Source: Lachnospiraceae bacterium UBA7481
GTDB lineage: Bacteria; Bacillota; Clostridia; Lachnospirales; Lachnospiraceae
DNA length: 29,251 bases
Direction of reading: 5' to 3'
Assembly: GCA_002478505.1 (NCBI GenBank)
Contig: DLOP01000008.1
Coordinates: forward strand, 385 to 29,635
Shown: one piece after another, positions 14,905-22,805 of the stretch
Numbering within the stretch: position 1 is the first letter of the stretch
How the letters are laid out: each line of letters begins with the position of its first letter
Notes under the pieces: generated by a model
The model's input: the letters and a program-made list of their open reading frames with translations, nothing else
The model's database searches: none
What the model was told of the DNA's origin: nothing
Made by a program: the position numbers and the translations under genes

Positions 14905-15534
14905 CTATACTCCCAGTTTAATGTGCAGATAGCTCTTCACCACTTTAACACACTGCTCATAGGTAAGCTCACCGGTATTTAAACAGAGATCATAATTATA
15001 AGGGTTCTCCCATTCTTTGCCAGTATGATATTTATAATATGCCCTTCTGTGCTTATCCTGTTCAGAAATCCGCTTCTCCGCTTCTTTTCTGGAAAGCGCC
15101 AGACGATCCATCTCCGTCTGGATGCATTTTTCCAACGGCGCATAGACAAAGATGCTGATGACATTGGGATAATCCCTGAGGACATAATCCGCCGCCCTGC
15201 CGATACAAATGTAGGATTCACGCTCCGCCAGCTCCTTTAACACCTTAGCCTGAAATGCAAATAGATTGTCGTTTTTCGTATAATCAGCACTCTCCGGAGG
15301 AATGATCTCCCCATTATAAACTTTCTTCGTTACGCTGTAGAGAATACTCTTTTTCATAGTCTCATCCGCTTGCGCAAAAAGGGCTTCGCTGATACCGCTG
15401 TCATCACTTGCCATACGCAGGATATTTTTATCATACATATCAATCCCATATTCTTTTGCAAGCATCTGTCCGATAATTGTCGCACCGCTGCCGCATGTTC
15501 TTGTCAATGCCACCACAAATCTTTTTTCACCCAT
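14905..15534 (-). CDS. Cytidylate kinase-like family protein
   Basis: The 209-residue soluble protein starts MGEKRFVVALTRTCGSGATIIG. The nucleotide loop CGSGATIIG matches the 'YGSGG-x-x-IG' variant of the cytidylate kinase-like family (Pfam Cytidylate_kin2), which lacks the usual Walker A lysine. YICIGRAADYVLRDYPNVISIFVYAPLEKCI and an Arg-rich stretch (DKHRRAYYKYHTG) also fit. True activity is unproven for most of this family; a nucleoside monophosphate kinase is the simplest guess. GTG at 15552 overlaps AAAGGGG, so ATG at 15534 is taken. It follows pyrD by 40 bases on the same strand, placing it at the end of the pyrimidine operon. Its TAG stop lies in the loop of a small hairpin (14898-14914). 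Confidence 0.85.
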   Translation of the reverse strand: MGEKRFVVALTRTCGSGATIIGQMLAKEYGIDMYDKNILRMASDDSGISEALFAQADETMKKSILYSVTKKVYNGEIIPPESADYTKNDNLFAFQAKVLKELAERESYICIGRAADYVLRDYPNVISIFVYAPLEKCIQTEMDRLALSRKEAEKRISEQDKHRRAYYKYHTGKEWENPYNYDLCLNTGELTYEQCVKVVKSYLHIKLGV

Positions 15535-15574
15535 ACGAAACACCCCTTTCACAAATATACTTTTATTGCTGCAC

Positions 15575-16477
15575 TTATTTTAATGCTTTTATGATCTCCT
15601 GAATATCCTTATGTCCAAACTTCTTCATATACGCCTCGATCCCATCCACAACCTTTATCGTTGTCATAGGATCCACAAAATTCATCGTGCCAACGGAAAC
15701 CGCTGTTGCTCCTGCCAGTAGAAATTCCACGGCATCCTCACCGCTGCCGATGCCTCCCATACCGATCACCGGGATCTTCACGGCATGCGCCGCATCATAT
15801 ACCATCCGCACCGCTACCGGTTTAATGGCAGGTCCCGAAAATCCGCCTGTCTTATTGGCAAGCGCAAATATTTTCCTGTTAATATCAATCTTCATTCCGA
15901 TCAGCGTATTGATCAGGGATATTGCATCCGCACCGCCTGCCTCTGCCGCCAGCGCCATGTCCTTGATATTTGTTACATTAGGACTGAGCTTCATGATAAC
16001 AGGCTTCTTTGCTGCTTTTTTGATCTCTGCCGTCACACGTTCCAGAACTTTAGCATCCTGTCCGAATGCCAGCGCGCCTTCCTTTACGTTAGGGCAGGAA
16101 ACATTGATCTCCATCATGGCAATAGGCTGGTCGTTTAACCGCTCTACAACCGCCAAATATTCTTCCACGGTTTTACCACATACATTCACAATGATATTCG
16201 TATCATACTTCGTTAAAAAGGGAATATCCCTTTCAATAAATACATCGATGCCGGGATTCTGCAATCCAATGGCATTCAGCATGCCACCATAGACTTCTGC
16301 CACTCTCGGCGTGGGATTTCCCTCCCACGGAACAGCCGAAACGCCTTTTGTTACCACCGCGCCCAGACGGTTAAGATCAACCATCTCGCTGTATTCCTGT
16401 CCGGAGCCGAAAGTTCCTGACGCTGTCATAACGGGATTTTTAAACTCTACCCCTGCAATGGTCACTTTGGTATTCAT
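15575..16477 (-). CDS. pyrD: Dihydroorotate dehydrogenase, class 1B catalytic subunit
   Basis: Oxidises dihydroorotate to orotate with FMN, the fourth step of UMP synthesis, passing electrons through PyrK to NAD. The 300-residue product has NPVMTASGTFGSG at the start, Lys44 in VTKGVS, NAIGLQNPG, and the base Cys128 in INVSCPNVK. A cysteine rather than serine base marks class 1. The C-terminal flavin-phosphate loops IPVIGMGGIGSGEDAVEF and ATAVSVGT are present. Length is normal. The ATG at 16477 overlaps the pyrK stop by one base (TGATG), giving translational coupling, as expected for subunits made in equal amounts. Confidence 0.97.
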   Translation of the reverse strand: MNTKVTIAGVEFKNPVMTASGTFGSGQEYSEMVDLNRLGAVVTKGVSAVPWEGNPTPRVAEVYGGMLNAIGLQNPGIDVFIERDIPFLTKYDTNIIVNVCGKTVEEYLAVVERLNDQPIAMMEINVSCPNVKEGALAFGQDAKVLERVTAEIKKAAKKPVIMKLSPNVTNIKDMALAAEAGGADAISLINTLIGMKIDINRKIFALANKTGGFSGPAIKPVAVRMVYDAAHAVKIPVIGMGGIGSGEDAVEFLLAGATAVSVGTMNFVDPMTTIKVVDGIEAYMKKFGHKDIQEIIKALK

Positions 16478-17250
16478 CAGATCTCCACCTCCTTCGCGTC
16501 AAATACGGGTCCTTCCGTACAGATCCTTGTATTATTGACATGGGTGTGACCGTCCTTCTTTACCGTCCTGCAGACGCATCCAAGACATGCCCCAACGCCG
16601 CATGCCATCCTTTCCTCCAAAGAAATATAGGCTTCTATCTGATGTTCGGCTGCATACTGCTTCACTGCGCGGAGCATCGGCATCGGACCACATGCAAAGA
16701 TCACATCGCCCTTCACCTGAGCAGCATCCATGGCGTCAAGCACTGTACCCTTTGTTCCAATGCTTCCATCCATCGTTGCAATATGTACTTTTGCTTCTTT
16801 TTCAAATTCATCCTTTAAAAAAGTTTTTGCATCGGCATAACCCAGCACGATTTCCTTTTCGCCGGGAATAGACTTCGCAGCAAGAAGCATCGGAGGAATA
16901 CCGATTCCGCCGCCGATCACGATGGTACGCTTCCCCTCCGTCGCGCAGATATCGTATCCGTTGCCTAGCACACCCAGAACCTCCAAGGCTTTTCCTCTAT
17001 GATAACCGGATAACTTTCGTGTTCCTTCGCCACTGATCCGATAAACCATTCTGATCAGTCCCCTTGTGGTATCAACATCACAAATACTGATCGGCCTCGC
17101 CAGCAAACGGCTTGCATCCTCAATATAAACGCCTAAAAACTGTCCGGCATGGGCTTCCTCCGTCATAGAAGTTTCTATCATCAAGGAAAAGATATCATTT
17201 GCCAGCATTTCCTGACGATAGATTCTGGCGGTCTCTTTTCTTTTTGCCAT
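16477..17250 (-). CDS. pyrK: Dihydroorotate dehydrogenase electron transfer subunit
   Basis: The FAD and [2Fe-2S] partner of class 1B PyrD; it channels electrons to NAD+. The 257-residue product has the FAD-binding RPISICD (52-58), a nucleotide-binding GGGIGIPPMLLAAK (113-126) and CGPMPML (187-193). A C-terminal iron-sulfur ligand set is formed by Cys217, Cys222, Cys225 and Cys244 (C-x4-C-x2-C-x18-C), with an extra Cys227. Length is normal. AAAGGAC precedes the ATG. It starts 17 bases after the pyrC stop and overlaps pyrD by one base, so pyrC-pyrK-pyrD is a tight operon. Confidence 0.97.
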   Translation of the reverse strand: MAKRKETARIYRQEMLANDIFSLMIETSMTEEAHAGQFLGVYIEDASRLLARPISICDVDTTRGLIRMVYRISGEGTRKLSGYHRGKALEVLGVLGNGYDICATEGKRTIVIGGGIGIPPMLLAAKSIPGEKEIVLGYADAKTFLKDEFEKEAKVHIATMDGSIGTKGTVLDAMDAAQVKGDVIFACGPMPMLRAVKQYAAEHQIEAYISLEERMACGVGACLGCVCRTVKKDGHTHVNNTRICTEGPVFDAKEVEI

Positions 17251-17267
17251 ATTCTTTGTCCTTTCTT

Positions 17268-18572
17268 TTACTTTCTGCTGTACACGATCTCCCCACCGCA
17301 GATGGTATATTCCACTACACCGTCCAGCGTCTGTCCTGCAAAGGGAGAGTTCTGGGATTTGGAGAGGAATGGTCCTGCCTGTCCTTTTTCCTGCTCATGA
17401 AAAATCACAATGTCCGCCGGTTTCCCAACCTCTATCGAGCCTGCATTCAGATGATACAGCTTCGCCGGCGCATAACTCATTCGCTCGATCAGCTCCATCA
17501 TGGTCAGATGCCCTGCATGGACCAGATTTGTGACCGCCAGAGGAAGAGCTGTCTCCAGACCGATAATGCCGCTGGGGGCTTCTGTCAATGGTTTCGCTTT
17601 TTCTTCCGCACTGTGGGGGGCATGATCTGTCGCAATCAGGTCGATGGTTCCATCCTTCAAGCCTTCTATGATCGCCTGTCTGTCGTCCTCCGTCCGAAGC
17701 GGCGGATTCATCTTCGCAAGGGTTCCATGCTTCAATACCGCCTCCTCTGTCAAAGAAAAATGATGCGGCGTTGCTTCCGCATGGATCCTGTCGCTTTTCT
17801 TTCTAGCCTGTCTGACCAGTTCTACGCCTTCTTTCGTACTGATATGCTGGATATCTATAGATGCGCCTGTCTCCAGCGCCAGCGTCAGATCCCTTTCAAT
17901 CATGGTGATCTCCGCTTCCCTGGAAGCACCTCCAAGGCCAAGCTGATTTGACACTTTTCCCCGGTTGATACCGGGATTCGCGATCAATGAAGGATCTTCT
18001 TCGTGAAAACTGATGGGGACATCCAGACGCGCCGCCTGTTCCATTGCCCTTCTAACCACGTCCGCTTCCAACAGCGGCAGTCCGTCATCCGTAAATCCTA
18101 CAGCGCCGCACTTATAAAGCTTGTCCATATCAACTAGCTCCTGCCCTCTCATCCCTTTGGTCACACAGGCACAGGAATATACGTGAATCGGCGACTTCCC
18201 TGCCTTCTCCAGAATATAAGAAAGCGTCTCCTCCTGATCCACCACAGGCTTTGTATTCGCCATCAGGATCACACTGGTATATCCTCCCTTCGCCGCAGCG
18301 AGGCTGCCTGATTCGATGTCTTCCTTATAAGTAAATCCCGGATCCCTGAAATGCACATGGACGTCCACCAGACCGGGAGCAGCAATACAGCCTTTTGCAT
18401 CAAGGATTTCCTGTGTTCCGTTAGAATCTTCGCCAAATTGTTTGTTCTCCGTAGATTCCCCCTGTGAAGCCTGTCCCACGATTTCTTTTATCAGACCGTC
18501 CTCAATATTGATCCGGCATATTTCATCCCTGCCGTCGGCAGGATTGATCAGTCTCACATTTTTTATGATCAA
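17268..18572 (-). CDS. pyrC: Dihydroorotase, class I
   Basis: Closes carbamoyl-aspartate to dihydroorotate, the third step of UMP synthesis, in the cytoplasm. The 434-residue product has zinc ligands His72 and His74 in DVHVHFRDPG, Asp163 in FTDDG, His190 in ISFHEED, His243 in IQHIS, and Asp316 in ATDHAPH, the full class I set. The start is a TTG at 18572 with GGAG seven bases upstream; the N-terminus MIIKNVRLINP then aligns with the family. An unusual polar insertion (about residues 34-55, rich in Gln, Glu, Ser, Asn) sits in the N-terminal beta domain. First gene of the pyrC-pyrK-pyrD-kinase-like operon. Confidence 0.96.
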   Translation of the reverse strand: MIIKNVRLINPADGRDEICRINIEDGLIKEIVGQASQGESTENKQFGEDSNGTQEILDAKGCIAAPGLVDVHVHFRDPGFTYKEDIESGSLAAAKGGYTSVILMANTKPVVDQEETLSYILEKAGKSPIHVYSCACVTKGMRGQELVDMDKLYKCGAVGFTDDGLPLLEADVVRRAMEQAARLDVPISFHEEDPSLIANPGINRGKVSNQLGLGGASREAEITMIERDLTLALETGASIDIQHISTKEGVELVRQARKKSDRIHAEATPHHFSLTEEAVLKHGTLAKMNPPLRTEDDRQAIIEGLKDGTIDLIATDHAPHSAEEKAKPLTEAPSGIIGLETALPLAVTNLVHAGHLTMMELIERMSYAPAKLYHLNAGSIEVGKPADIVIFHEQEKGQAGPFLSKSQNSPFAGQTLDGVVEYTICGGEIVYSRK

Positions 18573-18604
18573 AGCTTTGGCTCCTTTTTCTTTTTATATA
18601 CCAA

Positions 18605-18635
18605 ATTATACCACAAAGAGATTCTTTTTAGAATC
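18605..18635 (-). promoter_or_regulatory. Promoter region of the pyr operon
   Basis: A TATAAT -10 box on the minus strand (18610-18605) lies about 33 bases upstream of the TTG start. The matching -35 is weak. GATTC-N6-GAATC (18620-18635) is an inverted repeat covering the -35 region and could bind a regulator. No PyrR-type attenuator fits in so short a leader. The remaining part to 18718 has a directly repeated ATCCCAAAGCC and is otherwise AT-rich. Confidence 0.5.
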
Positions 18636-18718
18636 CCCTGATCAAATCCCAAAGCCAAATCCCAAAGCCTTCCACTAAACAGAATAAAGATATTTTTATC
18701 ATTTTTATCAAAATAAAC

Positions 18719-19630
18719 TTATAAATATTGCAAAATCTTTTCAAAGGCATTTTCAAATGCCTCTCCTACGGAAACATTATCCCGCAGCAGATCGGTTTGA
18801 AGCGCATCATTAAATATCCCAACATTATGTTCTGTAAGGATCGGATCAGTCTCATCTCCCTGGATCCCTTCCCATGCCCAATTCACAAAATCCAATTCTG
18901 CAGCATTCTCCGGTTTCGAATAAACAATCAGAAAATGCAGTTCGTCTGAAAACGTATTAATATATAAATCATAAGCATATTGCCAAAGTTCATCATAATC
19001 CTGATTCCAATCCGAATCATACACTGTCATTACACAAGGATAAATTCCTGTAATATCTTCAAATTCCTGCATCACCTCGTTCAATGAATCTTCATTATCA
19101 ATCACTCCGATATTGTCTACAATATAAACATCCCCATCATCTGCTTCCACCGATGGCTCAATCTCAGAAATCTCTTCAGATGATCCTTCCTCTTCCGACA
19201 GTAAGGATTCTTCCGCAGGGTCTTCCTTCGACAAAATAATTTCCTCCGCAAAATCTTCCCTCGACAAAATAATTTCTTCTACATCTTCCAGTTTTTTCAA
19301 GATCGCAGGAGAATCTGTCTTCACCAATCCTTGTTCCAATATTATTGCAGCTTCTTCGTATTCTTCCTGCTCTATGTAGATATCCGCCAATTCCAGATAT
19401 GCATCCCTGCATCCCGGGTCTATCTCAATCGCCGCCTCATATGCCGCAATCGCATTCTCATAATCCAGTTCTGACAGATATCCTTCTGCCAGATCAAGCT
19501 GTTCCGCCAGCTTTCTTTCCGTACTATTACCTGTTACTAAGATGACCGCCGCTACCGCTATGCAGACCACTGCTGCAATGGCGGCTATGATAATGATCCA
19601 TTTCTTGTTTTTTGTTTTCCCGGTCTCCAT
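18719..19630 (-). CDS. Membrane-anchored TPR protein with TPM-like C-terminal domain
   Basis: The 303-residue protein has a basic N-terminus, a membrane anchor (11-33) and two tetratricopeptide repeats (about 43-76 and 77-105, with YENAIAAYEAAIEIDPG and YEEAAIILEQGL). An acidic linker (118-165) contains the internal repeat EEIILSxED. The C-terminal part begins VYIVDNIGVIDNEDSLNEVMQEFEDITGIYPCVMTV, which resembles the start of TPM-fold domains (YgcG/Psb32 type). The TPM assignment is inference by eye. TPR parts usually bind proteins; with the anchor, both domains should lie outside the cell. GGAGGAAAGT precedes the ATG. It lies between pyrC and the YgjP-like gene on the same strand, without evident functional link. 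Confidence 0.75.
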   Translation of the reverse strand: METGKTKNKKWIIIIAAIAAVVCIAVAAVILVTGNSTERKLAEQLDLAEGYLSELDYENAIAAYEAAIEIDPGCRDAYLELADIYIEQEEYEEAAIILEQGLVKTDSPAILKKLEDVEEIILSREDFAEEIILSKEDPAEESLLSEEEGSSEEISEIEPSVEADDGDVYIVDNIGVIDNEDSLNEVMQEFEDITGIYPCVMTVYDSDWNQDYDELWQYAYDLYINTFSDELHFLIVYSKPENAAELDFVNWAWEGIQGDETDPILTEHNVGIFNDALQTDLLRDNVSVGEAFENAFEKILQYL

Positions 19631-19795
19631 ACTTTCCTCCTAAACTGCTCCGCATTTTGAACAATACATAACTCTCTCAGCTTTTCTGCGACTACACATA
19701 ATTTGATCAATGATTCACTATATGATCTTTTTTCAATCAACATTTACACTATACCGCAATCAGTACAAATTTGCAATTTCTATTGAAATCCCCTG

Positions 19796-20350
19796 TTATA
19801 ATCTTTCTATCAATACATTGCCTTTTTCTTTCAGCCACTTCCTTCTCTCCCGGTAATCCGGCAGCACACCCTCCACCAGCTTCCAAAATTTTTCAGAGTG
19901 ATTCATTTCCATCCTGTGGCACAGCTCATGTACGATCACATAATCACGGACATCCTCCGGCACTTTAACGAGAAGACAGTTGAAGTTCAGATTGCCTTTG
20001 GCGGAGCAGCTTCCCCACCGGCTCTTTTGATTGCGGATCGTGATCCTTCCATAACTTACTCCCAGAACGACGGCATATTCCTTTACTCTGGGAGGGATCA
20101 CCGCAAGCGCTTCCTCCGCCATCTTTTCCACTTCTTCTCTGGTAAACTTTGGAAGTTTTTCCAGTTCTTTCTCTCTTTCCTGCACGATCAGCATATGCTT
20201 GTCGATCCAGTCCCTGTTTTTTTCCATTTCCCGAAAAATCTGATCCCGGCTCATAGAAAAAGGCGCACGGACGATCAGCCTGCCTGCCTCTTTGATCTCA
20301 AATCCGATACTCTTTCTTTTACTTTTGATAATTTCCGTCGTATAGTTCAT
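19796..20350 (-). CDS. YgjP-like zinc metallopeptidase (M48/WLM-related, DUF45)
   Basis: The 184-residue protein carries HELCHRMEMNHSEKFW, in which His141, Glu142 and His145 form the HExxH zinc site and His151 is a likely third ligand. The preceding NQKSRWGSCSAKGNLNFN and the N-terminal KRKSIGFEIKEAGRLIVRAP are hallmarks of the YgjP (DUF45) family. These are presumed cytoplasmic metallopeptidases of unknown substrate, sometimes associated with restriction or nucleotide-related genes. A TTG at 20353 is also in frame; GGAG lies 11 bases before the ATG, which is taken. The 19631-19795 gap upstream of the neighbouring TPR gene shows nothing else I can name. Confidence 0.88.
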   Translation of the reverse strand: MNYTTEIIKSKRKSIGFEIKEAGRLIVRAPFSMSRDQIFREMEKNRDWIDKHMLIVQEREKELEKLPKFTREEVEKMAEEALAVIPPRVKEYAVVLGVSYGRITIRNQKSRWGSCSAKGNLNFNCLLVKVPEDVRDYVIVHELCHRMEMNHSEKFWKLVEGVLPDYRERRKWLKEKGNVLIERL

Positions 20351-20448
20351 CAACTTTTGTCTCCGTAATTTGACGATTTTTACAATATGTTTTTATTATA
20401 TCATAAGATTAATTTTTATGATAAAAAAGCGAAAACCACCGCCTAATC

Positions 20449-20478
20449 TTGACATATGCCGACATATACTGTTATAAA
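20449..20478 (+). promoter_or_regulatory. Promoter of the ankyrin-repeat gene with internal direct repeats
   Basis: A consensus TTGACA (20449-20454) and TATAAA (20473-20478) are 18 bases apart. GACATAT occurs twice, at 20451-20457 and 20461-20467, exactly 10 bases apart, within the promoter. About 68 bases lie between the -10 box and the ATG. Confidence 0.65.
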
Positions 20479-20545
20479 TGAAACAAAGGTCAGAAGTTTC
20501 ATGTAATCCAAGGCAACGATTTTGATTGTATAGGAGCATTCATAA

Positions 20546-21388
20546 ATGATTAAAAATAAAAAAACAAAAGTGATAATAATATGTGCTTCTTTGATTTTTA
20601 TTTTGATATTTATAGGATATCACAGTTATTGCCACTACATGGTAAGCGAATTCTATAAGTATGTTGATGAAGGTAACACAGAAGAAATCCTTGCTTGTAT
20701 AGAAAAAATGCCGGATGTTAATATGCTGGATGTATGTATTCCACTATACAAAATAAGAGGGATTTTGCTTCAAGGAGCTTTAAGTAATGGATATCCCATA
20801 TATTATGCTGTATGGAAAAAGACAGATATCAGTGTAATGGAAGCATTATTGGAGAAAGGGGCAGACCTGAATATTATGGCAGACTATGAGCTGCCTCTTG
20901 AATGTTTGCTCTCTTATTATCAGGAAGATATGAATGAAAAGGTACAATTGTTTGTGGAAAATGGTGCAGACATTAGTGCAGCATTTGTTTGGATACCGGG
21001 AGGTTGGGGGCAAATGTCGGAAGATAAAAAAGAAGAAAGAATTAATTTGGCAATTTATTTATGGGAATGTGGAGTAGATGAGTGGAAATATGTAGGAACT
21101 GAGTATGAAAGGTCTATATTACATGAGCTGGCAGAGAGTGTAGAAGTAAATTATCTTGAAATTTTATATCATAATGAACAACGTCCTATGGATAGTTTGT
21201 TAAACGAAAAAGATGCCAATGGGGATACTCCACTCTTTTATGCAGTACGGACAAATCATTTTAGTAATTGTGAATTTCTTATAAGTGAAGGCGCAGATGT
21301 CAATATTAGGAATAACGAAGGAAAAACAGCTTATGACGTTGCCGTGGAATTAGGATATGAGGAATGTATTGAAATTTTAGAGCCTTAA
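20546..21388 (+). CDS. Membrane-anchored ankyrin-repeat protein
   Basis: The 280-residue protein begins with a basic MIKNKKTK followed by a membrane anchor (about 9-27). A region of degenerate ankyrin repeats follows: SVMEALLEKGADLNIM, KVQLFVENGADISAAF, then two clear ones near the end (DANGDTPLFYAVRTNHFSN with CEFLISEGADVN, and NNEGKTAYDVAVELGYEE). Ankyrin repeats bind other proteins; the partner is unknown. Codon use is markedly richer in A and T than in the flanking genes, suggesting later acquisition. GGAG precedes the ATG. It converges on the nuclease gene with only 14 bases between the stops. Related stand-alone proteins sometimes act as immunity or toxin-interaction proteins, which cannot be judged here. 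Confidence 0.8.
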   Translation: MIKNKKTKVIIICASLIFILIFIGYHSYCHYMVSEFYKYVDEGNTEEILACIEKMPDVNMLDVCIPLYKIRGILLQGALSNGYPIYYAVWKKTDISVMEALLEKGADLNIMADYELPLECLLSYYQEDMNEKVQLFVENGADISAAFVWIPGGWGQMSEDKKEERINLAIYLWECGVDEWKYVGTEYERSILHELAESVEVNYLEILYHNEQRPMDSLLNEKDANGDTPLFYAVRTNHFSNCEFLISEGADVNIRNNEGKTAYDVAVELGYEECIEILEP

Positions 21389-21402
21389 ATACGCTCGAAG
21401 CT

Positions 21403-22419
21403 CTAGTTTATATTCGCGCCAGAGCTATTATGATTGGAAAGCAGACTACGAAGATGCTCGATTTCAGCATCTTTTTTAGAGATATCAGCATCTTTCTTAG
21501 CAATTTCCGCCTTGTTCTTAGCAATCTCCGCCTTGTTCTTGGCCATTTCCTCCTTGTTCTTGGCAATTTCCTCCTTGTTCTTGGCAATTTCCGCCTCTTT
21601 TTGGGAGAGCTGCTCTTTCAGTTCATCTCGCTCCGAAGTGGTCTTTTTGAGAAGTTTCTCTCGACCCGCCGTACGGCGGTAATAATCCTCACGCGCTTCA
21701 CACTGCTGACGGATCTTTTCTTCCTGCGTCAGCTGGCGGATAGTCGTAACGGCATCTTCGATGTACTGATTGTTCTTTGCAAGCATTTTTAGCTCCTCCC
21801 AGGTGGTGGCTTTAAAAAGAGCGGCCCAGTGGTCGATCTGATAGGCGCGGTCTTCCTCGGTTGCAAGGTCTATCTGAGTTAAGTCTAACACAGACAGACG
21901 AAATTTGTCACTATAAATCCGATGATTTTTTTGATTCATAAGATAGTAGTTGGCAAAAAATTCCGGGCTGTCCTCAAAGAGGGTGAAATCCAGAAGTCCA
22001 ATCTGGATAGCGGGATGGACATCTTCGTAATCTTCCCCGCGGTTTAAATTATCAAAGACGCGGCACAGATAGCAGAGAGAGCGTTCCGGCCAGTTACCTT
22101 CATTGACCACCTGCATCTCCAGATTGATGGTAGTATGTCCGTTCAGATCCACTTTGATGTCAAGGATATAATTCTTTTCATCAATGGTTTCGCCCAATTC
22201 GATTGGATTAAGAATCGTGACGGAGGTAACGTCATCAGGATCCAGATGGAGCAGGGAGCAGATCAGAGATTTTAAAACCCTGGTATTACGCTGCATTAGT
22301 GCCCGGAAAAGATAATCATTGGTCATACGAACCGGGATAGCGCCGTGGGCATCGTCCAGACTGATGTTTGTGTTGTTTTTCATTGTAATAGTGTTTTTCA
22401 TTGTGATGTCGTTTGCCAT
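21403..22419 (-). CDS. Rpn/YhgA-type PD-(D/E)XK nuclease family protein
   Basis: The 338-residue protein matches the 'PD-(D/E)XK nuclease family transposase' group. It has VRMTNDYLFRALMQRNTRVLKSLI, then DDVTSVTILNPIELGETIDEK, and the catalytic core Asp87 in ILDIKVDLNG with Glu101 and Gln103 in INLEMQV. It also carries ERSLCYLCRVFDNLNRGEDY and FANYYLMNQKNHRIYSDKF. Rpn relatives cut DNA and promote recombination-like events; they are often called transposases, though they lack terminal repeats. Residues about 262-325 form a coiled coil of near-identical heptads (EIAKNKE). GAGG nine bases before the ATG supports the start. It is often multicopy in such genomes. Confidence 0.88.
   Translation of the reverse strand: MANDITMKNTITMKNNTNISLDDAHGAIPVRMTNDYLFRALMQRNTRVLKSLICSLLHLDPDDVTSVTILNPIELGETIDEKNYILDIKVDLNGHTTINLEMQVVNEGNWPERSLCYLCRVFDNLNRGEDYEDVHPAIQIGLLDFTLFEDSPEFFANYYLMNQKNHRIYSDKFRLSVLDLTQIDLATEEDRAYQIDHWAALFKATTWEELKMLAKNNQYIEDAVTTIRQLTQEEKIRQQCEAREDYYRRTAGREKLLKKTTSERDELKEQLSQKEAEIAKNKEEIAKNKEEMAKNKAEIAKNKAEIAKKDADISKKDAEIEHLRSLLSNHNSSGANIN
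21460..21597 (-). repeat. 21-bp tandem repeats in the nuclease gene
   Basis: About six imperfect in-frame copies of a 21-base unit encode heptads of the type (A/E)EIAKNK and (A/E)EIxKKD. Because the unit is a multiple of three, copy number can change by slippage without breaking the frame. Confidence 0.85.
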
Positions 22420-22627
22420 AGTAAATTCCTCGCTTTCTTTGGTGGCATTAGTTTTGAATTGATGAAATAGATTGAAAAATCAGCTTCAAAGATAGTAAGA
22501 ACAAACATTAGAACATTAAAAATACAAAAGACAGACCGCGCGAATAAGAATAATAAGATAGTAACAAAAGGTACAAATGGCGAGCTGCCAATCAGATACC
22601 AGACATCCAAAAAATTGAATTGATATG

Positions 22628-22656
22628 AGAGTAACGTATTTTGAATTAAAAGTCAA
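22628..22656 (-). promoter_or_regulatory. Possible promoter of the nuclease gene
   Basis: On the minus strand TTGACT (22656-22651) and TACTCT (22633-22628) are 17 bases apart. If used, the leader would be about 200 bases long. The 22420-22805 gap otherwise shows AT-rich DNA, one unconvincing hydrophobic ORF and the sigma-factor gene's promoter. Confidence 0.3.
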
Positions 22657-22724
22657 GAAAAAATATTTTCATTTCAAAAAATCTTTCCATTTTTAAAAAT
22701 TTAGTTTATTTCTATCCCAATAAT

Positions 22725-22753
22725 TTGCCCTTTTAAATCGTCTATACTATGAT
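22725..22753 (+). promoter_or_regulatory. Promoter of the membrane-tethered sigma factor gene
   Basis: TTGCCC (22725-22730) and TATGAT (22748-22753) are 17 bases apart. Downstream, GCCGC-aaag-GCGGC (22779-22792) forms a short hairpin directly before the AAGGAGG ribosome site (22793-22799). Confidence 0.55.
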
Positions 22754-22805
22754 AGAGTTCGGTTACATTTTTATTTGAGCCGCAAAGGCGGCAAGGAGGA
22801 CTATT

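Noticed and set aside
15687..16292. Plus-strand frame of 201 codons opposite pyrD
   Set aside because: Antisense shadow of pyrD; Ala/Ser/Ile-rich from reversed codons.
17199..17951. Plus-strand frame of 250 codons opposite pyrC/pyrK
   Set aside because: Antisense to two clear pyr genes with all catalytic motifs; no family resemblance.
21403..22419. Nuclease gene as a complete insertion sequence
   Set aside because: No terminal inverted repeats or target-site duplication were seen around it; Rpn-type 'transposase' naming does not imply an IS.
22398..22610. Hydrophobic 70-codon minus-strand frame upstream of the nuclease gene
   Set aside because: No ribosome site, overlaps the nuclease start, and AT-rich DNA readily yields hydrophobic frames; kept only as a possible leader ORF.
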